Positions 35,924 to 46,100 of a stretch of 64,000 bases of DNA are shown in pieces. The notes below the pieces were generated by a model. It worked only from the letters and a program-made list of their open reading frames with translations. It was not told where the DNA came from and did no database searches. Source of the stretch: JAEUHO01 sp046350655 (GTDB lineage Bacteria; Planctomycetota; PLA2; JAEUHO01); assembly GCA_046350655.1 (NCBI GenBank), contig JAXMAB010000006.1:248001-312000 (forward strand), given 5' to 3'. Numbering within the stretch: position 1 is the stretch's first letter; each line of letters opens with the position of its first letter. A program made the translations under genes and the position numbers.

Positions 35924-36015
35924 GACGACTCCGGGGCCGGGGGGCGGCCATCGTACCGGCCTCCGGTCGTCCCGGACGTGTCCCCTCCCCCCGGGACGGC
36001 GTAGCATTCGGCCCC

Positions 36016-37047
36016 ATGCTCGTCGTCTTCAAGCCCGGCGCCTCCGCCGACGACCGCGCCAAGCTCGTCGCGGCGGTCCGTGCCGCCGGGTGCCAGGCCC
36101 GCGAGGTGGACGGCAACGGCCGCGCCCTCGTCGCCGTCGTCGGCGACCTCGAGACCCTGCGCGACACCCCCCTCGACGTGTTCGCGGGCGTCGCCAGCGT
36201 GATCCGCCTCACGAAGCCGTACTCGCTGGCGGGCAAGGAGTTCCGCGCGGACCGCAGCGTCGTCCGCGTGGGCGACGTGATGGTGGGGGGCGGCGACCGC
36301 TTCACGCTCGTCGCGGGCCCGTGCGCCGTCGAGTCGTACGAGACGCTGCTCGAGACCGCGCGCGCCGTGAAGGCCGCCGGGGCCTCGATCCTGCGGGGCG
36401 GCGCCTACAAGCCGCGCACGAGCCCGTACGCGTTCCGCGGCCTCGGCCTCGAGGGCCTGCGGATGCTGCGCGAGGCGAGCCGCGCCGTCGGCATCCCGAC
36501 GGTCAGCGAGGTGACCGACCCGCGGCACGTCGAGGCGTGCGTCAGCAACGTCGACATGCTGCAGATCGGCACGCGGAACATGTCGAACTTCGACCTCCTG
36601 GTCGAGGTCGGCAAGTCCGGGCACCCCGTGATGCTCAAGCGCGGGCGCGACGCGACCGTCGAGGACTGGCTCCTCGCGGCCGAGTACGTGCTCTCGCAGG
36701 GCAACATGAAGGTGGTGCTGTGCGAGCGCGGCGTGCGCGGCTTCGACCCCGCGACGCGCAACCTGCTCGACCTCGCCGCGGTGGCCGTCGTCCGCGCGCG
36801 CAGCCACCTGCCGGTCCTCGTCGACCCGAGCCACGCGACCGGCGTCGCGGCCTACGTCGCGCCCATGGCGCGCGCCGCGTGCGCGGCGGGCGCCGACGGC
36901 GTCATGGTCGAGGTGCACTGCCGCCGCGAGGAGGCGCGCTGCGACGCGGCGCAGGCCCTCGCGCCGGAGGAGTTCGCCGAGCTCGCGGGCGACCTCCGCC
37001 TCCTGCACGGCGTGCTGCACCCCTCGGCGGCCGCGAAGTCGCGCTGA
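36016..37047 (+). CDS. 3-deoxy-7-phosphoheptulonate synthase (DAHP synthase, type I beta)
   Basis: A 343-residue enzyme. Residues 1-70 form a ferredoxin-like regulatory domain (MLVVFKPGASADDRAKLV), then the KDO8P/DAHP synthase barrel with VAGPCAVESYE, ILRGGAYKPRTSPYAFRGLG, LQIGTRNMSNFDLL, PVMLKRG and LVDPSHATG. It condenses phosphoenolpyruvate with erythrose-4-phosphate, the first step of aromatic amino acid synthesis. The N-terminal domain is the type found in Thermotoga-like, allosterically regulated enzymes. It is divergent from tpiA (92 bases between starts). Confidence 0.95.
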   Translation: MLVVFKPGASADDRAKLVAAVRAAGCQAREVDGNGRALVAVVGDLETLRDTPLDVFAGVASVIRLTKPYSLAGKEFRADRSVVRVGDVMVGGGDRFTLVAGPCAVESYETLLETARAVKAAGASILRGGAYKPRTSPYAFRGLGLEGLRMLREASRAVGIPTVSEVTDPRHVEACVSNVDMLQIGTRNMSNFDLLVEVGKSGHPVMLKRGRDATVEDWLLAAEYVLSQGNMKVVLCERGVRGFDPATRNLLDLAAVAVVRARSHLPVLVDPSHATGVAAYVAPMARAACAAGADGVMVEVHCRREEARCDAAQALAPEEFAELAGDLRLLHGVLHPSAAAKSR

Positions 37048-37115
37048 CGGCCGGCGCGCCGCGCGCCGCGTCGGGGTACGCTGCGGCCCCCGTCCGCCCG
37101 CCCGCTCGAGGCCCC

Positions 37116-37652
37116 ATGGACCCCGCGCCGAAAGCGCTCCGCCCGTACATCCTGATCTCCACCGCGTTCGTGGTGATGGGGGCCGCGGCGGGCGGTCTCC
37201 TGTTCCTGATGGCGAGCCCGCCGCCCCGCCCGCCGGCGCCGCGCGTCGTCGCGGACCCGAGCGAGGCCGAGACGCGCGCGCTCCCGTTCGCCGACGGCGT
37301 CCCGCCCGCGCAGCGCGAGGAGGTCGAGCAGGCGCTGCGCGCCCTCGTCGACCCCGCGGCCCACGGGAGCCGGGCGCCCGCCGAGACCCTGCGCGCGGTC
37401 GGCGGGCCCGCCGTCCCGCGGCTGCTCACCGCGATGCACGAGATCGCGTCCGACCCGCGCCGCCCCGACGACCGCATCGAGCGCCTGCGGTTCGTCGCGA
37501 TCGAGAAGGTCCTCGTGGCGATCCGCGCGGAGCTCACGCCGTTCGACCCGCCGACGCCGAAGGAGCGCGCCCCCGACGCGGCGTACGTCCGTCGCCGCGC
37601 GAGGCAGTGGTTCGCCTGGTGGGACCGCGCGGGCGCCGCCGCGGTCCGCTGA
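37116..37652 (+). CDS. Small single-pass membrane protein of unknown function
   Basis: A 178-residue protein: a short N-terminus, one membrane segment (ILISTAFVVMGAAAGGLLFLMA, about 12-33), a Pro-rich spacer, and a soluble helical region (PPAQREEVEQALRALVD, ETLRAVGGPAVPRLLTAMHEIA) that could form one or two HEAT-like helical hairpins. The C-terminus is basic and aromatic (RRRARQWFAWWDRAG). No catalytic motif is seen. It follows the DAHP synthase by 68 bases and may share its transcript. Function unknown. Confidence 0.65.
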   Translation: MDPAPKALRPYILISTAFVVMGAAAGGLLFLMASPPPRPPAPRVVADPSEAETRALPFADGVPPAQREEVEQALRALVDPAAHGSRAPAETLRAVGGPAVPRLLTAMHEIASDPRRPDDRIERLRFVAIEKVLVAIRAELTPFDPPTPKERAPDAAYVRRRARQWFAWWDRAGAAAVR

Positions 37653-37710
37653 ACCCGGCCGACGCGCGGTCCGGCCGCGCGCCGGCGTCGGGGGACGCGC
37701 GCTCGACGCC

Positions 37711-37769
37711 CGGGACGCGAGGCCCGCTCGGCCGCGGGCCCCGCGGCTCGGGCCGGGCCTCGCGTCCCG
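37711..37769. repeat. Perfect inverted pair of the 16-base dispersed repeat
   Basis: Reverse copy CGGGACGCGAGGCCCG at 37711-37726 and forward copy CGGGCCTCGCGTCCCG at 37754-37769 are exact reverse complements. They can form a 16-bp stem with a 27-base loop. The pair sits between two convergent genes (stops at 37652 and 37791). A third, degenerate copy (37780-37792) runs into the stop codon of the minus-strand gene. It is a plausible bidirectional terminator or a site of repeat-associated rearrangement. Confidence 0.85.
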
Positions 37770-37790
37770 CGCCGGCGACCGGGCCTCGGG

Positions 37791-39071
37791 TCAGGCGCGG
37801 TCGAGCGCGTCCGCGAGGTCCGCGACGAGGTCCCGCGGGTCCTCGAGGCCCGCGGAGAGGCGGATGCCGCCCGGGTCGATGCCGGCGGCGACCTGCGCCT
37901 TCGCGTCGAGGGCCGCGTGCGTCATGCTCGCGGGGTGCTCGACGAGGGTGCGGACGTGCCCGAGCGACACGGCGAGCGTGAGCGTGTAGGCGTCCTTCGC
38001 GACGTGGTCCACGACGCGCTGCGCGGCCCGGCGGGCCGCCGCCGGCGCGCCCTTCATCACGAAGTAGACGAGGGTGCCGGGCATGAAGTGGCCCGCGGGG
38101 TCGGTCATCTGGGCCCGCGCGAGGTTCTTCCACGGGAACGAGTCGAGACCCGGATAGCGGACGGAGGCGACCTTCGGGTGCGCCTCGAGGAACCGCGCGA
38201 CGGTGAGCGCGCGCTCCTGCTGCGCGGCGAGGCGCACCGCGAGGGTCGGGAGGCCGTAGACGAGGATCGGCCACGCGTTCTTGCTGGCGAGGACGCCGCC
38301 GAAGTCCTTGCGGACGAGGAACAGGCCGCTCTCGTGCTCCTTGCCGGCGGCGACCATGCCGCCGAGGTCCGTCCCGAAGCCGGAGAGGTGCTTCGTGAGC
38401 GACGCGACGACGAGGTCGGCGCCGTGGGCGAGGGGGCGCTGGCCGAGGGGGCTCGTGAAGGTGTTGTCGACGACGAGGCGGATCCGGGCCGCGGGGCGGC
38501 GGCCGCGGTTGGCGCGCCGGACGACGTCGGCGAGGCCGCCGAGGTCGAGGATCTCGAGGGTGGGGTTCGTGGGCGACTCGACGTAGACGACGCGGGTCTG
38601 CGGGGTGAGGCGCCGGGCGAGCCGGGCGGGGTCGGAGAGGTCCGCGAAGTGCGTCGTGACGCCCAGGCGGGGCATCCACGACGAGAGGAGGCTGTGGGTA
38701 CAGCCGTACAGGGTGCGGTGCGCCACCACCTCGTCGCCGGCGCGGCAGCAGAGCAGGAACACGGCGGAGATGGCGGCCATGCCCGACGCGAACGTGACCG
38801 CGGTGCCCGCGCCCTCGGCGGCGGCCAGGTTCTCCTCGAGCATCCCCCGGATCGGCTCGTCGAGCCGGTCGTAGATGTAGATGGGGCGGCGCTTGCCCCG
38901 CTGGCTGGTGGGCGCCGCGAACTCGGCGAACCCCTGGGCGCCCCGGGCCGCGCTCGAGAGGCGGAACGTGACGCTCGACGGCATCGGCGGGACGACGTGG
39001 TGGGAGAAGTCCCACTTCTTCGTCCGGGCCTCGCCGTGGATCAGACGGCTCATCACGTGGGGACGGCGCAT
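37791..39071 (-). CDS. Cys/Met metabolism PLP-dependent enzyme (cystathionine gamma-synthase / methionine gamma-lyase type)
   Basis: A 426-residue fold-type I PLP enzyme. Motifs: FASGMAAISAVFLL with cofactor-contacting Ser-Gly-Met, YVESPTNPTLEILDL, VVDNTFTSPLGQRPLAHGADLVVASLTKHLSG, where the Lys of SLTKHLSG is the PLP Schiff-base lysine, and GIRLSAGLEDPRDLVADL at the C-terminus. The family includes MetB, MetZ, MetC and methionine gamma-lyase; I cannot separate these from sequence. The ATG at 39071 follows GGGAG. Its stop codon is embedded in a degenerate copy of the dispersed repeat. Confidence 0.9.
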   Translation of the reverse strand: MRRPHVMSRLIHGEARTKKWDFSHHVVPPMPSSVTFRLSSAARGAQGFAEFAAPTSQRGKRRPIYIYDRLDEPIRGMLEENLAAAEGAGTAVTFASGMAAISAVFLLCCRAGDEVVAHRTLYGCTHSLLSSWMPRLGVTTHFADLSDPARLARRLTPQTRVVYVESPTNPTLEILDLGGLADVVRRANRGRRPAARIRLVVDNTFTSPLGQRPLAHGADLVVASLTKHLSGFGTDLGGMVAAGKEHESGLFLVRKDFGGVLASKNAWPILVYGLPTLAVRLAAQQERALTVARFLEAHPKVASVRYPGLDSFPWKNLARAQMTDPAGHFMPGTLVYFVMKGAPAAARRAAQRVVDHVAKDAYTLTLAVSLGHVRTLVEHPASMTHAALDAKAQVAAGIDPGGIRLSAGLEDPRDLVADLADALDRA

Positions 39072-39366
39072 GGCGGGCTCCCGGGGGACCCGTGGATCGT
39101 CCCACCGGGCGGTCGTGTCGGGCGGTTCCGTCCCGGGGTCCGGGTGCGTCGGATTCCACACGGCGGGAGTCCGTTTTTCGCGGGAGAGAACTCCATCCGG
39201 GGCGACCATGGGAAATGCCTTGGTCGGGGTCCCCGGTGACCCCTACATTCCCGCGACGACCCCTTCCGCAGCGCTTCCGTCGCGCGAGGTCGTCGCGGCG
39301 GCCGGCGGGCCTCGGGTCCGTCGGGTCGCCTCGTCCCTCTTGTCCCCCGCTCCCTCCTTCCCACCC
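39072..39366. promoter_or_regulatory. Divergent control region with two adjacent hairpins
   Basis: Between the PLP-enzyme gene (minus) and the HEAT-protein gene (plus) that opens the respiratory cluster. Two adjoining inverted repeats: CGACCA (39203-39208) with TGGTCG (39221-39226), and GGGGTC (39226-39231) with GACCCC (39238-39243). The stretch 39160-39250 is less GC-rich than its surroundings and contains a TTTTT run near 39173. A degenerate dispersed repeat lies at 39306-39320. It is a candidate promoter/leader for the respiratory operon; I do not recognise a known riboswitch. Confidence 0.4.
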
Positions 39367-40401
39367 ATGGCCGAGCACGGCGCTCCGTCTGCTGCAGGTG
39401 CGGGTCCGTCGGGACCCGATCGCGGCGCCGTGGATGTGCCGGGCGGGACCGACCCGATCTTCCAGGGCGAGGAGCGCGTCGACCGGACGACGAAGCGCGC
39501 GACGCTGCTCTTCCAGTTCTTCCTGTTCCCGCTGCTGATCGTGATCGCGTCCGTGGGCGTCTTCCTCCTGTTCGGCGCGATCGGCGGCGGCGAGCGGAGC
39601 CCCCAGGAGCTGCTCGACGCGGTGATCTCGGGCGGCGAGAACGTCCAGAAGCAGGCGGTCCAGGACCTCGCGGTGCGGCTGGTGGAGGAGCGGCGGAAGG
39701 TGGAGCAGGGGCGGATCAAGGCCGAGGAGGCCTTCTTCGCCGCCCCGACCTTCCGCGCCCGGCTGCTCGAGGCCTACGAGGGGGCCGTCGGCGAGAAGCG
39801 CGGCCCCGAGCGCGAGCAGGTGCTCGCGGTGTGCCTCGGCGCGGTCGGCGACCCCGCCTTCGTCCCGGCGCTGACCGGGGGGCTGGCGGTGACCCGCGAC
39901 CCGGCGGTGCGCCGGGCGTCGGCGATGGCGCTGGCGGCGATCCCCGGGGACGCGTCGGTCGAGGCCCTCGTCGGGGCGCTGAAGGACCCGGACGACGCCG
40001 TGCGGTCGTTCGCCATCCAAGGGCTGTCGCAGCGGAAGGGGGCCGGCGTCCTGGTCGCCCTCCGGACCGCGCTCGACGACCCGAACGACCTCGTGCGGAT
40101 GAACGCGGCGTCGGCCCTGGCCCACCTCAAGGACCCGGCCGGCAAGGCGCTGCTCGCGAACCTCCTCGACCCCGCGTGGGTGGACGCCCACGTCGTGCGG
40201 GCGTCGAGCGGCACCGGCGGGAACGACCCGGACCTCCGGCGCTCCGCCCGCGTCGGCGCCCTCTCGAACGGACTGCGGGGGGCGTGGGCCCTCCGGGCCG
40301 ACGATCTCAAGCCCCTGGTCGAAGCCCTGACGCGCGACGCCGACACCGAGGTGGCGGCGCTCGCACGGCAGGTCCTCGACCAGTGGGGGTCTCCCCCGTA
40401 G
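39367..40401 (+). CDS. Membrane-anchored HEAT-repeat protein
   Basis: A 344-residue protein. An N-terminal cytoplasmic tail precedes one membrane segment (LLFQFFLFPLLIVIASVGVFLLFGAI, about 44-69), followed by helical HEAT-type repeats: FVPALTGGLAVTRDPAVRRASAMALAAI, SVEALVGALKDPDDAVRSFAIQGLS, VALRTALDDPNDLVRMNAASALAHL. HEAT repeats usually serve protein-protein contacts. It is the first gene of the Rieske/cytochrome b cluster, 38 bases before the Rieske gene, so a role in assembling or scaffolding that complex is inferred. ATG at 39367 is chosen as the first start after the repeat-containing leader. Confidence 0.78.
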   Translation: MAEHGAPSAAGAGPSGPDRGAVDVPGGTDPIFQGEERVDRTTKRATLLFQFFLFPLLIVIASVGVFLLFGAIGGGERSPQELLDAVISGGENVQKQAVQDLAVRLVEERRKVEQGRIKAEEAFFAAPTFRARLLEAYEGAVGEKRGPEREQVLAVCLGAVGDPAFVPALTGGLAVTRDPAVRRASAMALAAIPGDASVEALVGALKDPDDAVRSFAIQGLSQRKGAGVLVALRTALDDPNDLVRMNAASALAHLKDPAGKALLANLLDPAWVDAHVVRASSGTGGNDPDLRRSARVGALSNGLRGAWALRADDLKPLVEALTRDADTEVAALARQVLDQWGSPP

Positions 40402-40439
40402 AACATCCGGCTTCGCCCGGAGCCCCCGAAGGACCGCCC

Positions 40440-41060
40440 ATGGCCGACCCGACCGTCAAGGACCGCCCGGTGCAGTGGCCCAGCCCCTGGCCCTACGACT
40501 TCCCCGTCGAGGGCACGGCGGCGACCGCCCCCGACAAGGTCGCCCGCGTCGCGGGCGTCGAGCCCGCGCCGCCCGTGCGGATGACGCGGCGCAGCGCGTT
40601 CGGCGCCGCGTTCCTCGGCTGGGGCGCGTTCCTCACCGCCGTCGGCGTCGGCAAGCTCGGCCTCGTGCGGTTCCTCTTCCCGAACGTCTCGTTCGAGGCG
40701 CCGCAGGAGTTCCCGACCGCGCCGCCCGAGTCGTTCAGCCGCGACACGGTGGACGAGACGTGGAAGCCGAACGGCGTCTGGATCGCGAACGTCGAGGGCT
40801 CGATCATCGCGATCTCGACCGTCTGCACGCACCTCGGCTGCACGCCCAACTGGCTGCCGTCCGAGAGCAAGTTCAAGTGCCCGTGCCACGGCTCGGGCTA
40901 CTACATGAACGGCGTCAACTTCGAGGGGCCGACGCCCCGCCCGCTCGAGCGCTTCCGCGTCTACATCGGCGACGACGGGAAGCTCTGGGTGGACAAGAAC
41001 ATGAAGTGCCAGGTCGAGCAGGGCACCTGCGGCGACCGCAAGTTCGGCATCCCGGTCTGA
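40440..41060 (+). CDS. Rieske 2Fe-2S protein of a bc-type complex
   Basis: A 206-residue protein. After a cytoplasmic N-terminus there is a membrane anchor preceded by RRSA (about 47-72), then a Rieske fold with both cluster-binding motifs: CTHLGC (about 125-130) and CPCHGSGYYMNG (about 145-156), giving the Cys2His2 ligands. It takes electrons from quinol at the cytochrome b subunit and passes them to a c-type cytochrome in the periplasm. The C-terminus carries extra cysteines (KCQVEQGTCGDRK). It is directly followed by the split cytochrome b genes, 19 bases downstream. Confidence 0.95.
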   Translation: MADPTVKDRPVQWPSPWPYDFPVEGTAATAPDKVARVAGVEPAPPVRMTRRSAFGAAFLGWGAFLTAVGVGKLGLVRFLFPNVSFEAPQEFPTAPPESFSRDTVDETWKPNGVWIANVEGSIIAISTVCTHLGCTPNWLPSESKFKCPCHGSGYYMNGVNFEGPTPRPLERFRVYIGDDGKLWVDKNMKCQVEQGTCGDRKFGIPV

Positions 41061-41079
41061 GCGGGCGAGGACGACCACG

Positions 41080-41859
41080 ATGATCAAGCAGGCCGGCGAC
41101 TGGCTGCGGGGCACCCAGGTCTGGAAGAGCATCTTCCGGCACGGGCCGCCGACGACCGCGCGCAACCGCACGATGGTGATGTTGTCGAACGTGTTCCTGC
41201 ACCTGCACCCGGTGCGGGCGCGCGCGTCCGGCATCCGCCTCTCGTTCACCTGGTGCATGGGCGGCCTGACGTTCTTCCTCTTCCTCGTCGAGGCCGTCAC
41301 CGGCATCCTGCTGATGTTCTACTACCGGCCGGTCGCGGCCAGCGCCTACATGGACATCATGGCGCTGCGCGAGGACGTGCCGCTGGGGATCATGCGCGAG
41401 ATCCACCGGTGGGGCGCCCACGCGATGGTGATCACGGTGTGGCTGCACATGTTCCGCGTGTTCATGACCGGCTCGTACAAGCCGCCGCGCGAGTTCAACT
41501 GGGGCATCGGCGTGGTGCTCCTCGTGCTCACGCTGCTGCTGTCGTTCACGGGCTACCTGCTGCCGTGGGACCAGCTGGCCGTGTGGGCCATCACCGTCGG
41601 CACGAACATGGCCCGCGCGCACCCGGTCGTCGGCTACGAGGGCCCGGGCGCCAACCTGCTCAACGTGAACGGCATCGCGCTCGTCCACTCGGGCGACGAC
41701 ATCCGCTACGCGCTCCTCGGCGGCCGCTTCGTCGGCGAGGCGACGCTGCTCCGGTTCTACGTCCTCCACTGCATCGCCGTGCCGGTGATGGCCATGGTCC
41801 TCATGGCCGTGCACTTCTGGCGCGTCCGCAAGGACGGCGGCATCAGCGGCCCCCTCTAG
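41080..41859 (+). CDS. Cytochrome b, N-terminal (b6-like) subunit
   Basis: A 259-residue membrane protein with four hydrophobic helices. Heme ligands are visible as paired histidines in helices B and D (EIHRWGAHAMVITVWLHMFRVF and VLHCIAVPVMAMVLMAVHFWRVRKDGG). GYLLPWDQLAVWA is the family-typical Qo-region motif. It forms the quinol-oxidising core with the Rieske protein and the next gene product. The b6/subunit IV split resembles b6f and firmicute-type complexes rather than fused bc1 cytochrome b. Confidence 0.95.
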   Translation: MIKQAGDWLRGTQVWKSIFRHGPPTTARNRTMVMLSNVFLHLHPVRARASGIRLSFTWCMGGLTFFLFLVEAVTGILLMFYYRPVAASAYMDIMALREDVPLGIMREIHRWGAHAMVITVWLHMFRVFMTGSYKPPREFNWGIGVVLLVLTLLLSFTGYLLPWDQLAVWAITVGTNMARAHPVVGYEGPGANLLNVNGIALVHSGDDIRYALLGGRFVGEATLLRFYVLHCIAVPVMAMVLMAVHFWRVRKDGGISGPL

Positions 41860-41910
41860 GCCTCCGGCCCCCCAGGCCTCCCCAGGGCGCCCCGGAAAGG
41901 ACCCCCAGCC

Positions 41911-42990
41911 GTGCACCTGTTCGACCAGGCGATCAACTTCGTCACGAACCCGTCCGTCTTCTTCTTCGTCTCCATCGCGTTGTTCCTGGCGAGCATCGAG
42001 TTCGCCCACGTGTGGACGAAGCCGAAGGTGGCGGGCGGCCTCGCCCTCGCCCTCGTGGCGTTCGTGGCCTACGCGTCCACCAAGCACCAGGTCGCGGAGA
42101 CCCTGTCGAAGCCCGACAACCTCCCGATCGTGATCATCGTGGCGCTGCTGGGCTTCCTCTACTGGCTGTCCATGCGCCAGGCCGTCGAGAACGACGCGCG
42201 CGTGGACGCCGGCGAGCCCGTCCGCGAGGCGGCCGAGAAGAACCGCAAGGTCCTCGTGTGGCCCGACCTCGTCTACACCGAGCTCATCGCGATGTTGTTG
42301 TGCGTGGTGGTGCTCGTCGCGTGGTCGCTCCTCATCCGGGCGCCCCTCGAGGAGCCCGCGAACATCGCGCGCACCCCGAACCCCGCCAAGGCCCCGTGGT
42401 ACTTCCTCGGGCTGCAGGAGATCCTCGTCTACTTCGACCCGTGGTGGGCCGGCGTCGGCCTCCCGGGCACGATCATGATGGGGCTCATCGCGATCCCGTA
42501 CGTCGATCGCAACCCGAAGGGCAACGGCTACTACACGCTGCGCGAGCGCAAGACCGCCATCACGGTCTTCTGCTTCGGCTTCTTCATCCTCTGGCTGCTC
42601 CTCGCGTTCATCGGCACCTTCCTCCGCGGCCCCGGCTGGAACTTCTTCGGGCTGTTCGAGGACTGGGACCACAACTTCGTGGCCGAGCTGAACAACGTGA
42701 ACCTGTCCCAGATCGTGTGGGTGGACCTGCTCGGCCAGCGCGCGCCGAAGTTCTGGCTCGCCCGCGAGATGTGGGGCTTCCTCGCCGTCGGCTTCTACAT
42801 GGGCGTGCTGCCCGTGCTGATCGCGATGACGGTGGGCAAGAAGCTGTTCCGCGAGCTGGGCGCCCTGCGCTTCGGCGTCGTCGTCAACCTGGCGCTGCTC
42901 ATGGCCGCGCTGCCGTTGAAGATGGTGCTGCGCTGGGGCCTCAACCTGAAGTACCTCGTCTACCTGCCCGAGATCCAGACCAACATCTGA
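41911..42990 (+). CDS. Cytochrome b, C-terminal (subunit IV-like) with extended membrane part
   Basis: A 359-residue polytopic protein starting at GTG. After two N-terminal hydrophobic helices it carries the subunit-IV motif NPAKAPWYFLGLQEILVYFDPWWAG, which contributes to the Qo site (PWY in place of PEWY), and further helices toward the C-terminus (WLLLAFIGTFLRGPGWNFF). It is longer than plant subunit IV (160 residues), in keeping with extra helices at both ends. It pairs with the preceding cytochrome b half. A spacer of 196 bases separates it from the octaheme gene. Confidence 0.9.
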   Translation: MHLFDQAINFVTNPSVFFFVSIALFLASIEFAHVWTKPKVAGGLALALVAFVAYASTKHQVAETLSKPDNLPIVIIVALLGFLYWLSMRQAVENDARVDAGEPVREAAEKNRKVLVWPDLVYTELIAMLLCVVVLVAWSLLIRAPLEEPANIARTPNPAKAPWYFLGLQEILVYFDPWWAGVGLPGTIMMGLIAIPYVDRNPKGNGYYTLRERKTAITVFCFGFFILWLLLAFIGTFLRGPGWNFFGLFEDWDHNFVAELNNVNLSQIVWVDLLGQRAPKFWLAREMWGFLAVGFYMGVLPVLIAMTVGKKLFRELGALRFGVVVNLALLMAALPLKMVLRWGLNLKYLVYLPEIQTNI

Positions 42991-43186
42991 CGCCGGACTC
43001 CGGTCCGGCGCCGGGCCCGTGGGGGGGCTCGCGGACGGTTCGGGCGGTCCCGGCGGCTTCGGCCGCCTCGGACGCCTCGGACGGTGCCGCTCCCCCCGAC
43101 CGGGCGCCGGCCCCCGCCCGCCGCCGTATCCCGACGCACGTCTCCCTGTCGAGTCCCCGTCCGACGTCCCGCTCCCAAGGACCGCC

Positions 43187-46100
43187 ATGCCGCAAGCCAA
43201 CCGAGACCAGGAGTCGCTGTACCCGCCGGGGCGCCTGAGCCTGTGGTTCCTCGCGTCCAGCGCCGTCCTCGTCGTCGTCCTCCTGGCGATGGTCGCCACG
43301 GACTTCATCCGGCCGTGGAAGAGCACCCAGCGCGACTACTTCACCCGGCTCGCCGGCATCCTCGACCTCCGCAAGGAGCGCGAGGAGGCCCGGGTCAAGG
43401 CGGACGCGGAGGTCCGCAAGCAGCTCGACGAGCTCGCCGCGAAGATCGCGACCGCGGAGCGCGGCCTCGCCGAGAAGGCCAACGCGGACCAGCTCGCGCT
43501 GTGGAACGGCGAGGTCGCCGAGCGCGACGCGCGCATGCTCACGTTCGACACGCAGATCAAGTCGGTCAAGGGCAAGTACGCGGAGCGGAAGTACCAGTAC
43601 GAGATCTCGCTGCACGAGCGCCGCGGCGACGCCGCCTCCATCGCCTCCACCCTCAACCGCCTCGGCAGCGAGCAGGAGCGGCTCGAGCGCCTCTACCGCG
43701 ACGCCGAGGTCGAGCGGAAGGAGTTCCTCGCGAAGATCGACGGCCTCGAGGCGCCGGTCCGGAAGCTCCGCGAGGACCGCGAGAAGCTGCTCGCCAAGGT
43801 GGCCGCCGAGCGCACCGCCGCGACCGGCGCGCGCGACAAGGTCGAGGCCGACCAGTGGCGCAACCTGCCGGTGCTCGACATCGTCGCGCGCACGATCAAG
43901 GTCGAGAAGGTCGTCGTGAAGGACGTCCACGACGAGCTCAACTTCACGACGAGCGCCCGCGTGGACATGTGCATGACGTGCCACCGCGGCATCGACCAGC
44001 CCGCGATGACCGAGCGCGCGGTGGGCGAGCTGCTCGGCTGGTACCTCCAGTCGCGCCTCGGCGAGAAGGCGTGGACCGCCCTCGAGGCGGCGCCGGCCCC
44101 CAGCGAGGCCGCGGCCGCCGCGCGCGCGTGGCTCCGCGTGACCCCCGAGACCCCGGTCCGCGACCTGCCGCCGGAGGGCGCGCTCCGCGAGTGGCTGTCG
44201 GGGACGCCGGCGCTGCTCGACCTCTTCCCCGTCGACCGCCTGCGCGTCGCGCTCGGCGACGCGAAGGGCGACGGGCCGGCCGCCGCGGGCGACCCCTCGA
44301 CCGTGTTCCGCGACCGCCACCTCGGCGGCAAGTCGTTCGAGGCCGGCGGCGCCGACCTCCTCGCGCCGTTCGCGATCCGGCGCGTCGAGTGGGCGCACCC
44401 GCACCTCGACCTCATCGTGGGCAAGGACACCGCCCACGACATGAACCGGTTCGGCTGCACGGCGTGCCACCAGGGCGTCGGCCGCCGCCTCGACTTCGTC
44501 CGGGCGTCGCACAACCCGGGCTCCGAGGAGCAGAAGAAGCGCTGGCGGAAGGAGCACGACTGGAAGCCGGCCGAGCTCGTCGAGAACCCGATGCTCCCCG
44601 CCCCGTACGTCGAGGGGCAGTGCCTCAAGTGCCACGCGAACACCATCCCGAACCGGCCGATGGTCGAGGCGCTCAAGCGCGAGGGCGACGTCCGGAAGAA
44701 GGGCAAGGTCGTGAAGGGCCGGCTGCCCGCCCCCGAGCCGGTCAACGGGCCGATCGCGAAGGTCACCGGCGCCTGGCACCCGGAGGTCGCGGCGCTCGGG
44801 CTCCGCACGGTCGACGAGCACGGGTGCACCGGCTGCCACGTGATCGCCAACTTCGGCACGTACCCGAGCCGGGTCGTCCCCGGCAAGAAGCCGACCGACA
44901 AGCCGCGGCCGGTCGCCGCCGTCGGGTTCGACGGCTCCGTCGAGCCGCGCGGCAGCCTGACGGCCGCCGGCAACCCGAAGGTCGGCCCGGACCTCACGAA
45001 GCTGGCGTGGAAGACGACCCGCGACTGGGTCTTCCGCTGGATCGAGGCGCCCACCGCGTACCGCATCGACACGCGGATGCCGGCGTTCTACAAGCACGTC
45101 CTGCACCAGAACTACGTGCCGGTCCCGGGCCCGGACGGGAAGCCGGTCGAGGCGATGGTCGTCCTCGAGCCCACCGAGAAGGACCGCGTCCAGCTCGACG
45201 TCGAGGTCCTCGCGCTCGCGACGTACCTGCGCGACGGCCAGGCGACGACGCCCGAGGAGAAGGCGAAGTACGACGCGCTCTACGTGGCGCCGCCCGCCGG
45301 CGACCCCGCCCTCGGCAAGAAGTACTTCTATTCCCAGAACTGCTACGCGTGCCACCTCGGCCCCGACGACCGTCCGGGCAGCGACCTGCCGAAGGCCGTG
45401 CTCGAGCGCTTCGCCGGCCGCGACGAGCTCCCGCCCGGGCCGCGCCTGACCGCGCTCGGCAGCAAGCTGAACCCGGCGTGGCTGTTCGCCTGGCTCAAGG
45501 AGCCGCGGCACTACAACCCCGTCACGCGGATGCCGAACACCCGCTGGCGCGACGAGATGGCGGCCGACGGCAAGACCGTGACGCGCTCCGCCGACCAGAT
45601 GTACGCCGACGTGGTCGCGTACCTGCTGCAGGCGAAGGACGCCGCGTTCGACGCCCGCCCGGTGGTGGACCTCGAGAAGGGCCAGCGCTGGAGCACGGAG
45701 CACCGCGCCCTCCTGGTGGACTTCTGGAAGGAGTGGTACGGCAAGACGATCACCGACGCGAACGGCGTGACGACGGCGCTGACCGTCACCCGCGCCGAGC
45801 AGATCGTGAACGAGAAGCTCGACTCCGGCCGCACGGCGGAGGTGCTCGCGCAGGTCGGCAAGGCGCTGGTCGGGATGCGCGGCTGCTTCGGCTGCCACAA
45901 CATCAAGGGCTTCGAGGACGCCCAGCCGATCGGCAAGGAGCTGACGCCCGAGGGCAGCCAGGACATCCACCAGTTCGACTTCGGCCTGCTCGCCCACCCC
46001 TACGGCCACATGGAGATGGACCGCTGGACCTGGATCTCGAACAAGCTCGAGAACCCGCGGATCTACGACCTCGGCCGCGTGAAGCCGCGCTGGCAGGACA

